Assembly: GCA_007125165.1 (NCBI GenBank)
Contig: SLDV01000034.1
Location: 1-44,442, forward strand
Direction of reading: 5' to 3'
Origin: Geobacteraceae bacterium
Lineage (GTDB): Bacteria > Desulfobacterota > Desulfuromonadia > Desulfuromonadales > Geopsychrobacteraceae
Length of the DNA: 44,442 bases
Shown here piece by piece: positions 28,782 through 36,867 of the stretch. The position numbers and the translations under genes are program-made. Numbering within the stretch: position 1 is the first letter of the stretch; every line of letters starts with the position of its first letter. The notes under the pieces are model-generated. The model was not told the DNA's origin. It worked only from the letters and a program-made list of their open reading frames with translations, and searched no databases.

Positions 28782-30011
28782 ATGAGTAAAAAAACAGATA
28801 ATTTGATTGTTGGGTTGGATATCGGAACCACCAAAATCTGCTGCATCGTTGGCCATATGGGCGATGATGGCCTTGAGGTGGTGGGTATCGGTACCAGTCC
28901 GTCACGCGGTATGCGCAAGGGGGTGGTGATCAATATTGAATCGACAGTCGCCGCTATCCGTAAAGCTATCCGCGAAGCGGAGCTGATGGCCGGATGTGAA
29001 ATAAAATCGGTCTTTACCGGAATCGCCGGTGGGCATATCCGCGGCATGAATTCGCAGGGTGTGATCGCCATCAAAAATCGCGAAGTAACTAGTGAGGATT
29101 TGCAGCGGGTGATTGATGCTGCCAAGGCTATTGCGATTCCGATGGATCGTGAAGTGCTGCACATCCTGCCGCAGGAATTCATCATTGATGATCAGGATGG
29201 CATCCGTGAACCTCTGGGGATGAGCGGGGTGCGCCTGGAGGCCAAGGTTCACATCGTTACCGGAGCGGTAGCCAGTGCCCAGAACATTATCAAAAGCTGT
29301 AACCGGGCCGGGGTTGATGTCGCTGACATTGTTCTTGAACAGCTTGCCAGCAGTGAAGCGGTTCTTTCCTCTGATGAGAAAGAACTGGGAGTTGCGCTGG
29401 TTGATATCGGTGGCGGAACCGCCGACATTGCGCTGTATTCAGAGGGCGCTATTAAGCATACCTCGGTCCTGTCCATTGGTGGTGATCACCTCACCAACGA
29501 TATCGCGGTCGGACTTAGAACCCCCATGGCTGAGGCGGAAAAAATCAAGCAGGCCTATGGCTGTTGTTTAACGTCCATGGTTGGCAAGGATGAGACCATC
29601 GAGGTCCCTTCTGTCGGTGGTCGGGAGGCGCGAATTTTGTCACGTCAGTTGCTGGCTGAAATTCTCGAGCCACGGGTTGAAGAGATGTTTTCGTTGATCA
29701 ATCGTGAAATTATCAAGAGCGGATACGACGAATTGATTGCTTCCGGTGTCGTGCTGACCGGAGGTACGGCCATTCTGCCGGGGATGCCGGAACTGGCGGA
29801 GCAGATTTTCAATCTGCCCGTGCGCCGGGGCACCCCCATTGAAATAGGCGGCCTGGTTGATGTTGTAAATTCGCCTATTTACGCCTCGGGGGTGGGCCTG
29901 GTCAAGTATGGCAGCATGAACATTCATGCACAGAAGTTCAAGGTAGGTGAAGATAACATGTTTGAGCGAGTGTCAAAGCGGATGAAAGAAATGTTCAGCG
30001 ACTTTTTTTGA
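28782..30011 (+). CDS. ftsA: Cell division protein FtsA
   Basis: A 409-residue actin-like ATPase that tethers FtsZ to the membrane. Phosphate-binding blocks are VGLDIGTTKICCIVG near residue 10 and LVDIGGGTADIALYSEGAI near 205; IASGVVLTGGTAILPGM follows. The C-terminal end VSKRMKEMFSDFF is the expected amphipathic membrane-targeting helix. Start is supported by GGGGG in the 15-bp gap after ftsQ. Followed by an unusually AT-rich 122-bp gap before ftsZ. Confidence 0.96.
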   Translation: MSKKTDNLIVGLDIGTTKICCIVGHMGDDGLEVVGIGTSPSRGMRKGVVINIESTVAAIRKAIREAELMAGCEIKSVFTGIAGGHIRGMNSQGVIAIKNREVTSEDLQRVIDAAKAIAIPMDREVLHILPQEFIIDDQDGIREPLGMSGVRLEAKVHIVTGAVASAQNIIKSCNRAGVDVADIVLEQLASSEAVLSSDEKELGVALVDIGGGTADIALYSEGAIKHTSVLSIGGDHLTNDIAVGLRTPMAEAEKIKQAYGCCLTSMVGKDETIEVPSVGGREARILSRQLLAEILEPRVEEMFSLINREIIKSGYDELIASGVVLTGGTAILPGMPELAEQIFNLPVRRGTPIEIGGLVDVVNSPIYASGVGLVKYGSMNIHAQKFKVGEDNMFERVSKRMKEMFSDFF

Positions 30012-30015
30012 TAAA

Positions 30016-30032
30016 TAATTATATAATAATTA
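30016..30032. repeat. Perfect AT-only palindrome in the ftsA-ftsZ gap
   Basis: TAATTAT (30016-30022), a 3-base spacer and ATAATTA (30026-30032) form a perfect inverted repeat starting five bases after the ftsA stop. The whole 30012-30080 stretch is very AT-rich, with several -10-like words (TAAAAT 30037-30042, TATAAC 30071-30076) but no matching -35. It may be part of an ftsZ promoter or a protein-binding site. Confidence 0.35.
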
Positions 30033-30133
30033 CTTGTAAAATATGCTAAGTTTTGGTAACTTACGTATAGTATAACACAACCAGTTTCCGGGATCGCGGA
30101 GTGAGCGGGAACGCAACTTGAGGGAGGGCAGTC

Positions 30134-31339
30134 ATGCCTACACAAGAGGGAGTCATGTTTCAGTTTGAAGAAGGCCTGGATCAGACAGCAAAAATCAAGG
30201 TGATCGGTGTCGGTGGTGGTGGCGGTAATGCTGTCAATACCATGATCCACAATCATGTTGAGGGAGTGGATTTTCTTGTTGCAAACACCGATGCTCAGGC
30301 TCTGCGGCGTAGCGATGCACCAATGAAAATTCAGCTTGGGGGAAATTTGACCAAGGGGCTTGGTGCCGGCGCCAATCCGGAGATTGGCCGTCAGGCTGCA
30401 GAAGAGGATGTTAAGCGCCTGGAGGAGCTGTTTGCCGGGGCTGATATGATTTTCATCGCTGCCGGTATGGGAGGTGGCACCGGAACCGGTGCGGCGCCCA
30501 TCATTGCCAAAGCGGCCAAGGCGGTAGGAGCTTTGACCGTCGGGGTCGTCACCAAGCCATTCACCCGTGAGGGCAAACAGCGTATGCTAAGGGCAGATGC
30601 CGGTATCGCAGATTTGCGTGAAGTTGTGGATTCACTGGTCGTCGTACCAAATGACCGACTGCTTGGCCTGGCAGGTAAAAACATGAGTATTCTCGATGCC
30701 TTCAAGCCGGCTGATGATGTTCTGCGCCAGGCTGTACAGGGAATATCGGACCTGATCATTACCGAAGGATTGATCAACGTTGACTTCGCAGATGTGCGCA
30801 CGGTAATGAGCAATCGTGGCATGGCAATGATGGGGATCGGTGTCGCCGAAGGTGAGCGACGTGCTGCCGAAGCTGCATATAACGCTATCAGTAGCCCGCT
30901 GCTTGAAGAGGTCGACATTTCCGGTGCAATGGGCGTATTGGTAAATATTTCCGGATCGTCCAGTCTGACCATGGAAGAATTTGAAGAGGCATCAACGATC
31001 ATCCACGAAAAAGTTCATGAAGATGCCAATATTATTGTTGGTCTGGTGATTGACGAGAGCCTGGGTGATAAAATAAAGATAACCGCTATTGCTACGGGCT
31101 TTGGCGAAGAATTCAAGAAGGACGCAAAGCCTGAAGAACTGGCTGAAGTCCAGCGCACTCCCTACGTTCCTCCGGTGGTAAAGCACAAGCGTGAGCTTGA
31201 TGTGCCGACCCATATTCGCAATCAGCAAAATGAATTTCATGGTCGTCGCAGTCGCGATCTGCCGAGCCAGAATCGCGATCTGTTTGTTGATGATGAGCAA
31301 TTTGATATACCGACCTTCCTGCGTCGCCGGGTTGATTGA
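30134..31339 (+). CDS. ftsZ: Cell division GTPase FtsZ
   Basis: A 401-residue tubulin homologue that forms the Z-ring. The GTP loop GGGTGTG lies at 113-119, the T7 loop is INVDFADVRTVM, and the C-terminal peptide DIPTFLRRRVD is the FtsA/ZipA binding tail. Two starts are possible: ATG 30134 with AGGGAGG six bases ahead, and ATG 30155 with AAGAGGGAG ahead; the second gives MFQFEEGLDQTAKIKVIGV, the usual Geobacter-type N-terminus. Last gene of the dcw cluster. Confidence 0.97.
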   Translation: MPTQEGVMFQFEEGLDQTAKIKVIGVGGGGGNAVNTMIHNHVEGVDFLVANTDAQALRRSDAPMKIQLGGNLTKGLGAGANPEIGRQAAEEDVKRLEELFAGADMIFIAAGMGGGTGTGAAPIIAKAAKAVGALTVGVVTKPFTREGKQRMLRADAGIADLREVVDSLVVVPNDRLLGLAGKNMSILDAFKPADDVLRQAVQGISDLIITEGLINVDFADVRTVMSNRGMAMMGIGVAEGERRAAEAAYNAISSPLLEEVDISGAMGVLVNISGSSSLTMEEFEEASTIIHEKVHEDANIIVGLVIDESLGDKIKITAIATGFGEEFKKDAKPEELAEVQRTPYVPPVVKHKRELDVPTHIRNQQNEFHGRRSRDLPSQNRDLFVDDEQFDIPTFLRRRVD

Positions 31340-31437
31340 TTTTTTTGCTGGATTACTGACCAGATTCTGCAAGACGATTAGTCGATCGTATGCACAACTG
31401 TTATGTTGCATGGTCATCTGTCGGAATATAACGAACT

Positions 31438-31655
31438 GGTCGTTGCAGTGCTGTCGCGGTGTTGTGCCTTCGTGTGGCAGCAGAGGTGACAGTATCTATA
31501 TCTCCTTGTTTTATTAATTGTGCAGCAGGTTCTCGTGCTGCCATGATGTGATGTATGCCGGTTCTCCGCCCGGCGGATGTACAGCGTTTCTGTACCTTGT
31601 ATTCAAATCCCGACGACTCCCTCGTCCAGGGCCATCTTGTATGGCCCTTTTTTTT
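31438..31655 (+). ncRNA. Candidate structured RNA downstream of ftsZ
   Basis: The 585-bp gap after ftsZ (31340-31924) holds no protein gene but much RNA-like structure. GGTCGTTG (31438-31445) can pair over 8 bp (two G-U) with CGACGACT (31611-31618), enclosing about 165 nt. Inside are hairpins TGCTGTC/GGCAGCA (31449-31455 with 31476-31482), GCAGCA/TGCTGC (31522-31527 with 31536-31541), GCCGG/CCGGC (31557-31561 with 31570-31574) and GTACAG/CTGTAC (31579-31584 with 31590-31595). A terminator follows. GGTTCTC occurs at the loop side of two hairpins. It could also be the ftsZ 3' untranslated region. I cannot match it to tmRNA, SRP RNA, RNase P RNA or a tRNA; the length is like 6S RNA but no 6S signature was recognised. 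No good promoter is seen: TATAAC (31427-31432) is only 15 bp from TTGCAT (31406-31411). Confidence 0.45.
31629..31655 (+). terminator. Rho-independent terminator ending the ftsZ/ncRNA transcript
   Basis: GGGCCAT (31629-31635), loop CTTGT, ATGGCCC (31641-31647), then eight T residues (31648-31655). It is 290 nt beyond the ftsZ stop and oriented with it. Confidence 0.92.
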
Positions 31656-31787
31656 CTTTCTGATTAGCGGCCCACGCCCCTTGGGGCGAATTTTCATAAA
31701 GCAATTTCTATTTTCAAAGAAAGTGATTTCAGGTAGTTGCCTTGAAGTTACTGAGAAGAACTAATCTTCCATAGATGCAATCTTATC

Positions 31788-31823
31788 CCCTCTCCCTGAG
31801 GGAGAGGGCCAGGGTGAGGGGGA
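31788..31823. repeat. Dispersed palindromic intergenic repeat (REP-like)
   Basis: CCCTCTCCC (31788-31796), TGA, GGGAGAGGG (31800-31808) form a perfect 9-bp palindrome followed by CCAGGGTGAGGGGGA. This wording (CCCTCTCCC...GGGAGAGGG...GGGTGAGGG) is familiar from repeats scattered between genes in many proteobacterial genomes. No transposase is nearby. Confidence 0.6.
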
Positions 31824-31895
31824 GAGCGTTCTATGTTTTTATTATTGACTGCAGTGATCGCACATGAAAACACTTCTGCCATTTTATTTTTCAGT

Positions 31896-31917
31896 CACCA
31901 TAACAATGGTGTATAAC
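31896..31917 (+). promoter_or_regulatory. Palindrome and -10-like box directly upstream of the radical SAM gene
   Basis: CACCAT-AACA-ATGGTG (31896-31911) is a perfect 6-bp inverted repeat and is followed at once by TATAAC (31912-31917). The start codon at 31925 is only 7 nt further, so if this is the -10 the message would be leaderless; no clear -35 exists. Confidence 0.3.
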
Positions 31918-31924
31918 TTGGAAG

Positions 31925-33634
31925 ATGGTCAATAAAATCGTTTCAACAAGTCATCTGCATCGTGCCGGGGAAGATGGCGCTACGTATCATTCCTGGAAAG
32001 AGGGGCGTTATCGCATTGCCCTGGTTTATCCCAATGGTTACCAGCAGGGGATGGGCAACCTTGGTTTTCAAACGGTTTATCATCTTATTAATCAACGGGA
32101 TGATTGCCTTTGCGAACGTTTTTTTCTTCCGGATCAGAAGGATCAGACGTCACTTAAGCCCCTCCTTTCTGTAGAGTCCGGCCGGCCCTTGCGTGATTTT
32201 GATCTCATCGCCCTGTCAATATCCTTTGAAAACGATTATCTGCATCTGCCACATATCTTCAGTGCCGGACAAATACCACTTTTTGCCAATCAGCGTGGAT
32301 TGGAATATCCTCTGGTTCTGCTCGGGGGGGTCTGTGCGTTTATCAATCCCGAACCACTGGCCGCTATCGTTGATCTGGTTGCTGTCGGTGAAGCGGAGCC
32401 GATTCTGCCGCCGTTGCTGGATGTTTTACAGCAGCGGGTTACAGACAGGAGCGCGCTATTTCAGACCTTGGCGCAGCTTCCGGGGATCTATGTTCCATCC
32501 CTGTATCGGCCCGAATATACAGCCGCTGGAGTGATTTATCATTGCACTGCGACGGTGCCGGAAACGATCAAGCGTCAATACCTTCGCCAGCTTGACAACT
32601 CTGCCAGTCGCACCTACGTGCAGTCTGAATCCGCAGAGTTCGGCCATATGTCTCTGATTGAGGTATCTCGTGGATGTACGCGGGGATGTCGCTTCTGTGC
32701 CGCCGGTTTTGTCTACCTGCCACCGCGCGAACGCAGTCTCGACAATCTGCTTGATCAGGTCGGCGAGGGTTTATGTCAGCGAAATCGTATCGGTCTGGTC
32801 GCCGCCGCCGTGGCTGATTATGCGCAGATTGTACCGCTGCAACAGAGGATCATTGCGCGGGGCGGAGAGGTTTCGGTCTCAAGTTTGCGTCTTGATGCGA
32901 TCGATGCCGAGGCCGTTGCCCTGCTCACTCAAGGCGGCCACAAAAGTGTCGCGATTGCACCTGAAGCCGGCAGTCAGCGGATGCGTGATGTTATCAATAA
33001 GGGCCTGAGTGAAGATCAGATTCTGTCAGCCGTCAGGCTGTTGGATGATGGTGGCATCAAGCATCTGAAACTGTATTTTTTGATTGGCTTGCCGTTTGAA
33101 CAGATGGCCGACATCGAAGCCATCGTTGCCCTGGTGCAAACGATCGCTGCCATTCGCCGGAGCAGTGGCGTGTTGCGAGGGCACATCGGTCATCTGACGG
33201 TCAGTGTGAACCCCTTTATTCCCAAGCCTTTTACCCCCTTTCAGTGGGCAGGCATGGAGAGCGAAAAAGCGTTGAAGAAAAAGGGGCGCTTTCTGCAGTC
33301 AGCATGCAGCCGGATTCCCAACACCCGTTTTATGATGGAGTCGGTACGCCTGGCGATCCTTCAGGCCTTCCTCTCCCGTGGTGATCGACGCATTGCTGCC
33401 ATGTTGCCGGAATTAGCCAGGGGGGGCAGCTTAAAACAGATTTGTGCCGCGGCAAAATGGCCGTTGGCCACTGAGCTGACGCGTGAGCGTGGAGAAGGTG
33501 AAGCCTTTGCCTGGGAGATTATTGATTCCGGGGTGCGGCGCGAGTACCTGTGGAATGAATATCAGCGCGCTGCTCAGCAGCGTCTGACCCCGCCCTGTGT
33601 TCCTGGTTGCTGTCGTTGCGGCGTTTGCATCTGA
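31925..33634 (+). CDS. B12-binding-type radical SAM protein of unknown function
   Basis: A 569-residue protein. Residues about 30-170 resemble a cobalamin-binding-like domain (RYRIALVYPNGYQQGMGNLG, LLGGVCAFINPEPL, VGEAEPILPPLLD). The radical SAM cluster motif is CTRGCRFC with C251, C255 and C258, inside EVSRGCTRGCRFCAAGFVY and followed by PPRERS. The C-terminus has a cysteine cluster CVPGCCRCGVC. The wording is close to the uncharacterised radical SAM family sometimes fused or linked to DUF2344 proteins, but no such partner is next to it. The classical cobalamin DxHxxG motif is not evident, so B12 may not bind. Substrate unknown. The ATG has GGAAG directly abutting it, so translation initiation is unusual. 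Confidence 0.8.
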   Translation: MVNKIVSTSHLHRAGEDGATYHSWKEGRYRIALVYPNGYQQGMGNLGFQTVYHLINQRDDCLCERFFLPDQKDQTSLKPLLSVESGRPLRDFDLIALSISFENDYLHLPHIFSAGQIPLFANQRGLEYPLVLLGGVCAFINPEPLAAIVDLVAVGEAEPILPPLLDVLQQRVTDRSALFQTLAQLPGIYVPSLYRPEYTAAGVIYHCTATVPETIKRQYLRQLDNSASRTYVQSESAEFGHMSLIEVSRGCTRGCRFCAAGFVYLPPRERSLDNLLDQVGEGLCQRNRIGLVAAAVADYAQIVPLQQRIIARGGEVSVSSLRLDAIDAEAVALLTQGGHKSVAIAPEAGSQRMRDVINKGLSEDQILSAVRLLDDGGIKHLKLYFLIGLPFEQMADIEAIVALVQTIAAIRRSSGVLRGHIGHLTVSVNPFIPKPFTPFQWAGMESEKALKKKGRFLQSACSRIPNTRFMMESVRLAILQAFLSRGDRRIAAMLPELARGGSLKQICAAAKWPLATELTRERGEGEAFAWEIIDSGVRREYLWNEYQRAAQQRLTPPCVPGCCRCGVCI

Positions 33635-33660
33635 TTTGGATGAAAAAGTATCAGAATAGC

Positions 33661-33735
33661 ATTCACCGCAGAGCCACTGAGAAATTCATAAAAAAACCTG
33701 GGGTTCTCTGTGTCTCTGTGCCTCTAGTGAGTGAA
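33661..33735. repeat. Imperfect inverted repeat of the dispersed CACAGAG type
   Basis: ATTCACCGCAGAGCCACTGAGAA on the left (33661-33683) is an imperfect inverted copy of TTCTCTGTGTCTCTGTG CCTCTAGTGAGTGAA on the right (33704-33735). Similar words (TTCACC.CAGAG...CTCTGTG.CTCTGTG) recur between genes in many bacteria. It lies between convergent genes and carries no reading frame. Possibly a decayed non-autonomous element. Confidence 0.5.
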
Positions 33736-33798
33736 GCGAACGGGTGGTGAAAGATTTTTGAGCTTTACTGCAAGCAAAGTGGGTAGCCGGAACATTTT

Positions 33799-34197
33799 TT
33801 AAGGGGTGATGTCGCGTTTCTGTAACTCAAGGCGCACCCGGTTCCGATGAGCACGAAGGTCAGCTCCTGATTCCGGTTGACCGACGGAAGTGCTGACGCC
33901 GACACCGGCACCGACGGAGCTGCGCCCGCCATAGCTGCCCAGACCGAAACCGAGACTGACAGCAGGGGATGAATGCCGCTGCTCGGTCAGAACAATCTGC
34001 TCCTCAACTTCGTAATAGTGCAGCAACAGGGTCTCATCATCGAGATGCTGAAAGTCAGTAGCCAGGAGTTCCTGGGTTCTGGAGGCGTGTGTTGAACACC
34101 CGGCGAGGACCGCCAGCAGGGGCAGCAGAATCAGAAAGAGAGAAAGTCTCGCCACTATTGATGATGGCAGGTGGCATTTCAGGGTTGCCGGTAGCAT
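33799..34197 (-). CDS. Small putative lipoprotein
   Basis: A 132-residue protein with a hydrophobic signal (LSLFLILLPLLAVLAGC) ending in a lipobox LAGC near residue 33, so it is probably lipid-anchored. After a short helical part (ELLATDFQHLDDETLLLHYYEVEEQI) comes a Gly/Ser/Val-rich stretch (SLGFGLGSYGGRSSVGAGVG) and a basic end RNRVRLELQKRDITP. ATG 34197 is supported by AAGGAG six bases ahead. No family recognised. Confidence 0.65.
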   Translation of the reverse strand: MLPATLKCHLPSSIVARLSLFLILLPLLAVLAGCSTHASRTQELLATDFQHLDDETLLLHYYEVEEQIVLTEQRHSSPAVSLGFGLGSYGGRSSVGAGVGVSTSVGQPESGADLRAHRNRVRLELQKRDITP

Positions 34198-34259
34198 GCT
34201 GATCTCCTTGTTCGATATTCCATCATTTAACAATAACACAGATGAACCTGTATTTTAAA

Positions 34260-34289
34260 TTGCAATGATTGGACGAGCTTCGTTATAGT
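34260..34289 (+). promoter_or_regulatory. Candidate promoter of the sensor kinase gene
   Basis: TTGCAA (34260-34265) and TATAGT (34284-34289) are separated by 18 bp. The predicted start is about 60 nt before the kinase ATG. Confidence 0.45.
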
Positions 34290-34356
34290 GGATTTACTAA
34301 GGATGGATGCAATTTCCTCGGCAAGGGGCGACAAAAATCGCGCATAACCGTCAACG

Positions 34357-36867
34357 ATGATTCAAATACAAGGTCTTATATTATTAATTTTTCTGTTTTC
34401 CCCCCTGATGTCACTCCATGCTGGTGTCGATCTGACCGCCGAAGAACGCGCATTTCTTGACGCTCACGGTCCCGTTGTCTTTGTCAGTCAATCGAATTAC
34501 CCCCCTTTTGAATTTGTCCATGCTGATGGATCGCGTGACGGCATGACGATCGAGCTGGCCACCTGGCTGGCGACCGAACTCGGCTTTCGTGCTCGTTTTA
34601 TCGATATGTCGTTCGCTGAAGCACAACAGGCGATCCAAACGGGTCAGGCCGATGTGCTCACCAGCTTTTTCTACAGTGCCTTGCGCGATCAAACCTTCGA
34701 TTTTACTACCACCCTGTTCGAGGTTCCGGCCTCCATTTTTGTTACCCCGGAGCGGCCTGATATTGTGCAGCTCAGAGATCTGAATGGAAAACGAATTGCC
34801 ATGCAGGAGGGGGACTATGCGTATAACTTTCTGGTCAGGGCGGGGATTTCTTTCGAGAAGGTGCCGACGCGTGATTTTGCCGAGGCGACAGCAGCTGTCA
34901 TCGAGGGTCGAGCCGATGCCCTCATTGGCGATGAGCAGATTGTTCAATATTATCTGTTCAGCAACAATTTGGCCGATCGTATAAAAAAAGTCGGTGAACC
35001 ACTTTATATTGGCCTGAACTCTATGGCGGTCAAAGATGGCAACGAACTGCTGTTGAGTGTCCTGGACAAGGGGATAGCCCTTGCACAGGAATCCGGGGTC
35101 ATAGAGCGCTTGAATCGGAAATGGATCGGGGTCAAATACCAGGCCCCGCAAAGAATATGGCCTCGCATCTGGCCCTATCTGGCCGTAGCAACAGGTTTTC
35201 TGGTATTGGTCATTGTCTGGAACCTGCGCTTGCGACAGGTGGTAGAACAGAAAACCAGCGCCTTATCTGCGAGTGAAGCGCGCTATCGTGAACTTTATGA
35301 GGCACTGAAGGTGCGCGAGGAACGCTTGAATTACTCCCTTAAAGGGGCTAACTGTGGCCTCTGGGACTGGGAAATTGCGGAGAAGCGCACCTATTTTGAC
35401 CCCAATTATTACCGCATAGCCGGTTACGAACCTGATGCATTTGCTGCCACTTATGAACAGTGGCGACAACGGGTTCACCCTGATGATATCGAAGCGGCTG
35501 AAACAGCTTTGCGTGACTGTATAGCAGGTGCAACCACACATTATACAAGCGAGTTTCGCTTTTTTACTGCTGACGGTAGCTGGTTGTGGATTATGGATAA
35601 GGGTGAGGTTATCCAGCGCGCGGAAGATGGCACGGCCCAACGCTTTATCGGACTTCATATCGATATCAGTGAGCGCGTTGCTGCCGAGCAGCAGCGCCAG
35701 GAACTTGAAGCTCAGTTACGGCAGAAATACAAGGTCGAGGCGATCGGCCTGATGGCTGGAGGAATGGCTCATAATTTCAACAATAACCTGGCCATTATCC
35801 TTGGCAGCGTGGAGCTGGCGCAGCGCCGCGTCGATCAGGAACATAAAATCAATCCGTTGCTGGAAAATATCAGAACCGCTGCCCTGCGTTCGCGCGATCT
35901 GGTTCAACAGGTTCTGGTGTACAGCCGCAAGGGGGTTGTCAATAGAGAGCAGGTCTGTCCGGCTGAGGTTGTCAAGGAGACGGTCAAGTTACTGCAATTG
36001 ACAATACCGGCGACGGTGCATTTGCGGTGTCAGATTGAACCTGATGCCGACGAGTTACATGTTCGCGGGGATGCGACCCAGATCCAGGAAGCCCTGATCA
36101 ATCTGAGTAACAACGCCGTTTATGCGATGGAGGAAAAGGGGGAGCTTGTAATCAGTGTCAGTCGACCAGATCTGTCGTCGATCTCATTACCTCCTCATGT
36201 GGAGCGGTCTGAGGCCGGCTACGTTCGTATCGCCGTAGAAGATTCCGGCTGTGGTATTGCTCCGGAGCTGCTGGATAAGATTTTTGATCCTTTCTTTACC
36301 ACCAAGGATGTTCATTCTGGAACCGGGATGGGGTTGGCAACGGTACAGGGGGTGATGGATCAGCATGTGGGTCTGGTTGAAGTTGAGAGTACCCCCGGTC
36401 GCGGCACTCTTTTCACGCTGCTTTTCCCTGTGTACGAAGCAGGTGACACTATTGCAGACGAAGCGTTTGCCGCATCGGTTGAGGGTGAAGAACATATCCT
36501 GTTGGTTGATGATGACCCTATGGTTGCCGATGTTGGCAGGCAAATGCTCGAACAGGGCGGGTATAAGGTAACGGTCGCTACTGGTGGCTCACAGGCTATG
36601 AGGCTTGTACAAGAAGACCCGCACCGATTTGACCTTGTCATTACCGATCAGGCCATGCCCGAACTCAACGGGCAGGAACTGATCGTGCGATTACTTGAGA
36701 TCCGGTCTGATCTGCCCGTTATTCTTTGTACCGGATATAGTAGCCGTATCGATGCCGAGGGGGCTAAAGCTTTAGGAGCCCGTGCTTTTTTGTTGAAACC
36801 CTTGAAGATGCTGGAATTGCTTGCTCGGGTGAGGCAGGTGCTTGACAGTCGGGCTGGTTCAAGCTAG
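34357..36867 (+). CDS. Hybrid sensor histidine kinase with solute-binding sensor, PAS and receiver domains
   Basis: An 836-residue membrane kinase. A signal peptide (1-22) leads into a bacterial solute-binding family 3 domain (about 35-257, VFVSQSNYPPFEFVHADGSR), then a membrane helix (about 272-290), a PAS domain (about 325-440, GLWDWEIAEKRTYFDPNYYR), and a kinase core with the H-box MAGGMAHNFNNNLAIILGSV (H472). ATPase boxes are NLSNNAVYAME (N585-N586), DSGCGI and GTGMGLA. The C-terminal receiver has DDD (718-720), the acceptor D764 (VITDQAMP) and K814. The H-box has Asn where HDFNN is common. No ribosome-binding site is obvious. The ligand, probably an amino acid or other small solute, and the output regulator are unknown. 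It ends 9 bp inside the MOSC gene on the other strand. Confidence 0.92.
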   Translation: MIQIQGLILLIFLFSPLMSLHAGVDLTAEERAFLDAHGPVVFVSQSNYPPFEFVHADGSRDGMTIELATWLATELGFRARFIDMSFAEAQQAIQTGQADVLTSFFYSALRDQTFDFTTTLFEVPASIFVTPERPDIVQLRDLNGKRIAMQEGDYAYNFLVRAGISFEKVPTRDFAEATAAVIEGRADALIGDEQIVQYYLFSNNLADRIKKVGEPLYIGLNSMAVKDGNELLLSVLDKGIALAQESGVIERLNRKWIGVKYQAPQRIWPRIWPYLAVATGFLVLVIVWNLRLRQVVEQKTSALSASEARYRELYEALKVREERLNYSLKGANCGLWDWEIAEKRTYFDPNYYRIAGYEPDAFAATYEQWRQRVHPDDIEAAETALRDCIAGATTHYTSEFRFFTADGSWLWIMDKGEVIQRAEDGTAQRFIGLHIDISERVAAEQQRQELEAQLRQKYKVEAIGLMAGGMAHNFNNNLAIILGSVELAQRRVDQEHKINPLLENIRTAALRSRDLVQQVLVYSRKGVVNREQVCPAEVVKETVKLLQLTIPATVHLRCQIEPDADELHVRGDATQIQEALINLSNNAVYAMEEKGELVISVSRPDLSSISLPPHVERSEAGYVRIAVEDSGCGIAPELLDKIFDPFFTTKDVHSGTGMGLATVQGVMDQHVGLVEVESTPGRGTLFTLLFPVYEAGDTIADEAFAASVEGEEHILLVDDDPMVADVGRQMLEQGGYKVTVATGGSQAMRLVQEDPHRFDLVITDQAMPELNGQELIVRLLEIRSDLPVILCTGYSSRIDAEGAKALGARAFLLKPLKMLELLARVRQVLDSRAGSS

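Noticed and set aside
31601-31620. ATTCAAATCCC looks like a tRNA or tmRNA T-loop
   Set aside because: The flanking bases do not form a T-stem, no acceptor stem with CCA or anticodon arm can be drawn, and no tmRNA 5' end is present upstream.
31340-31924. 6S RNA, SRP RNA or a riboswitch in the ftsZ-downstream gap
   Set aside because: Length near 180 nt recalls 6S RNA, but I could not find its central-bubble signature, nor the SRP GGAA tetraloop region or a known riboswitch core; left as unclassified.
34411-35151. Minus-strand open frame of 246 codons opposite the sensor kinase
   Set aside because: Antisense to the solute-binding domain, which is clearly recognisable on the plus strand; composition is that of a shadow frame.
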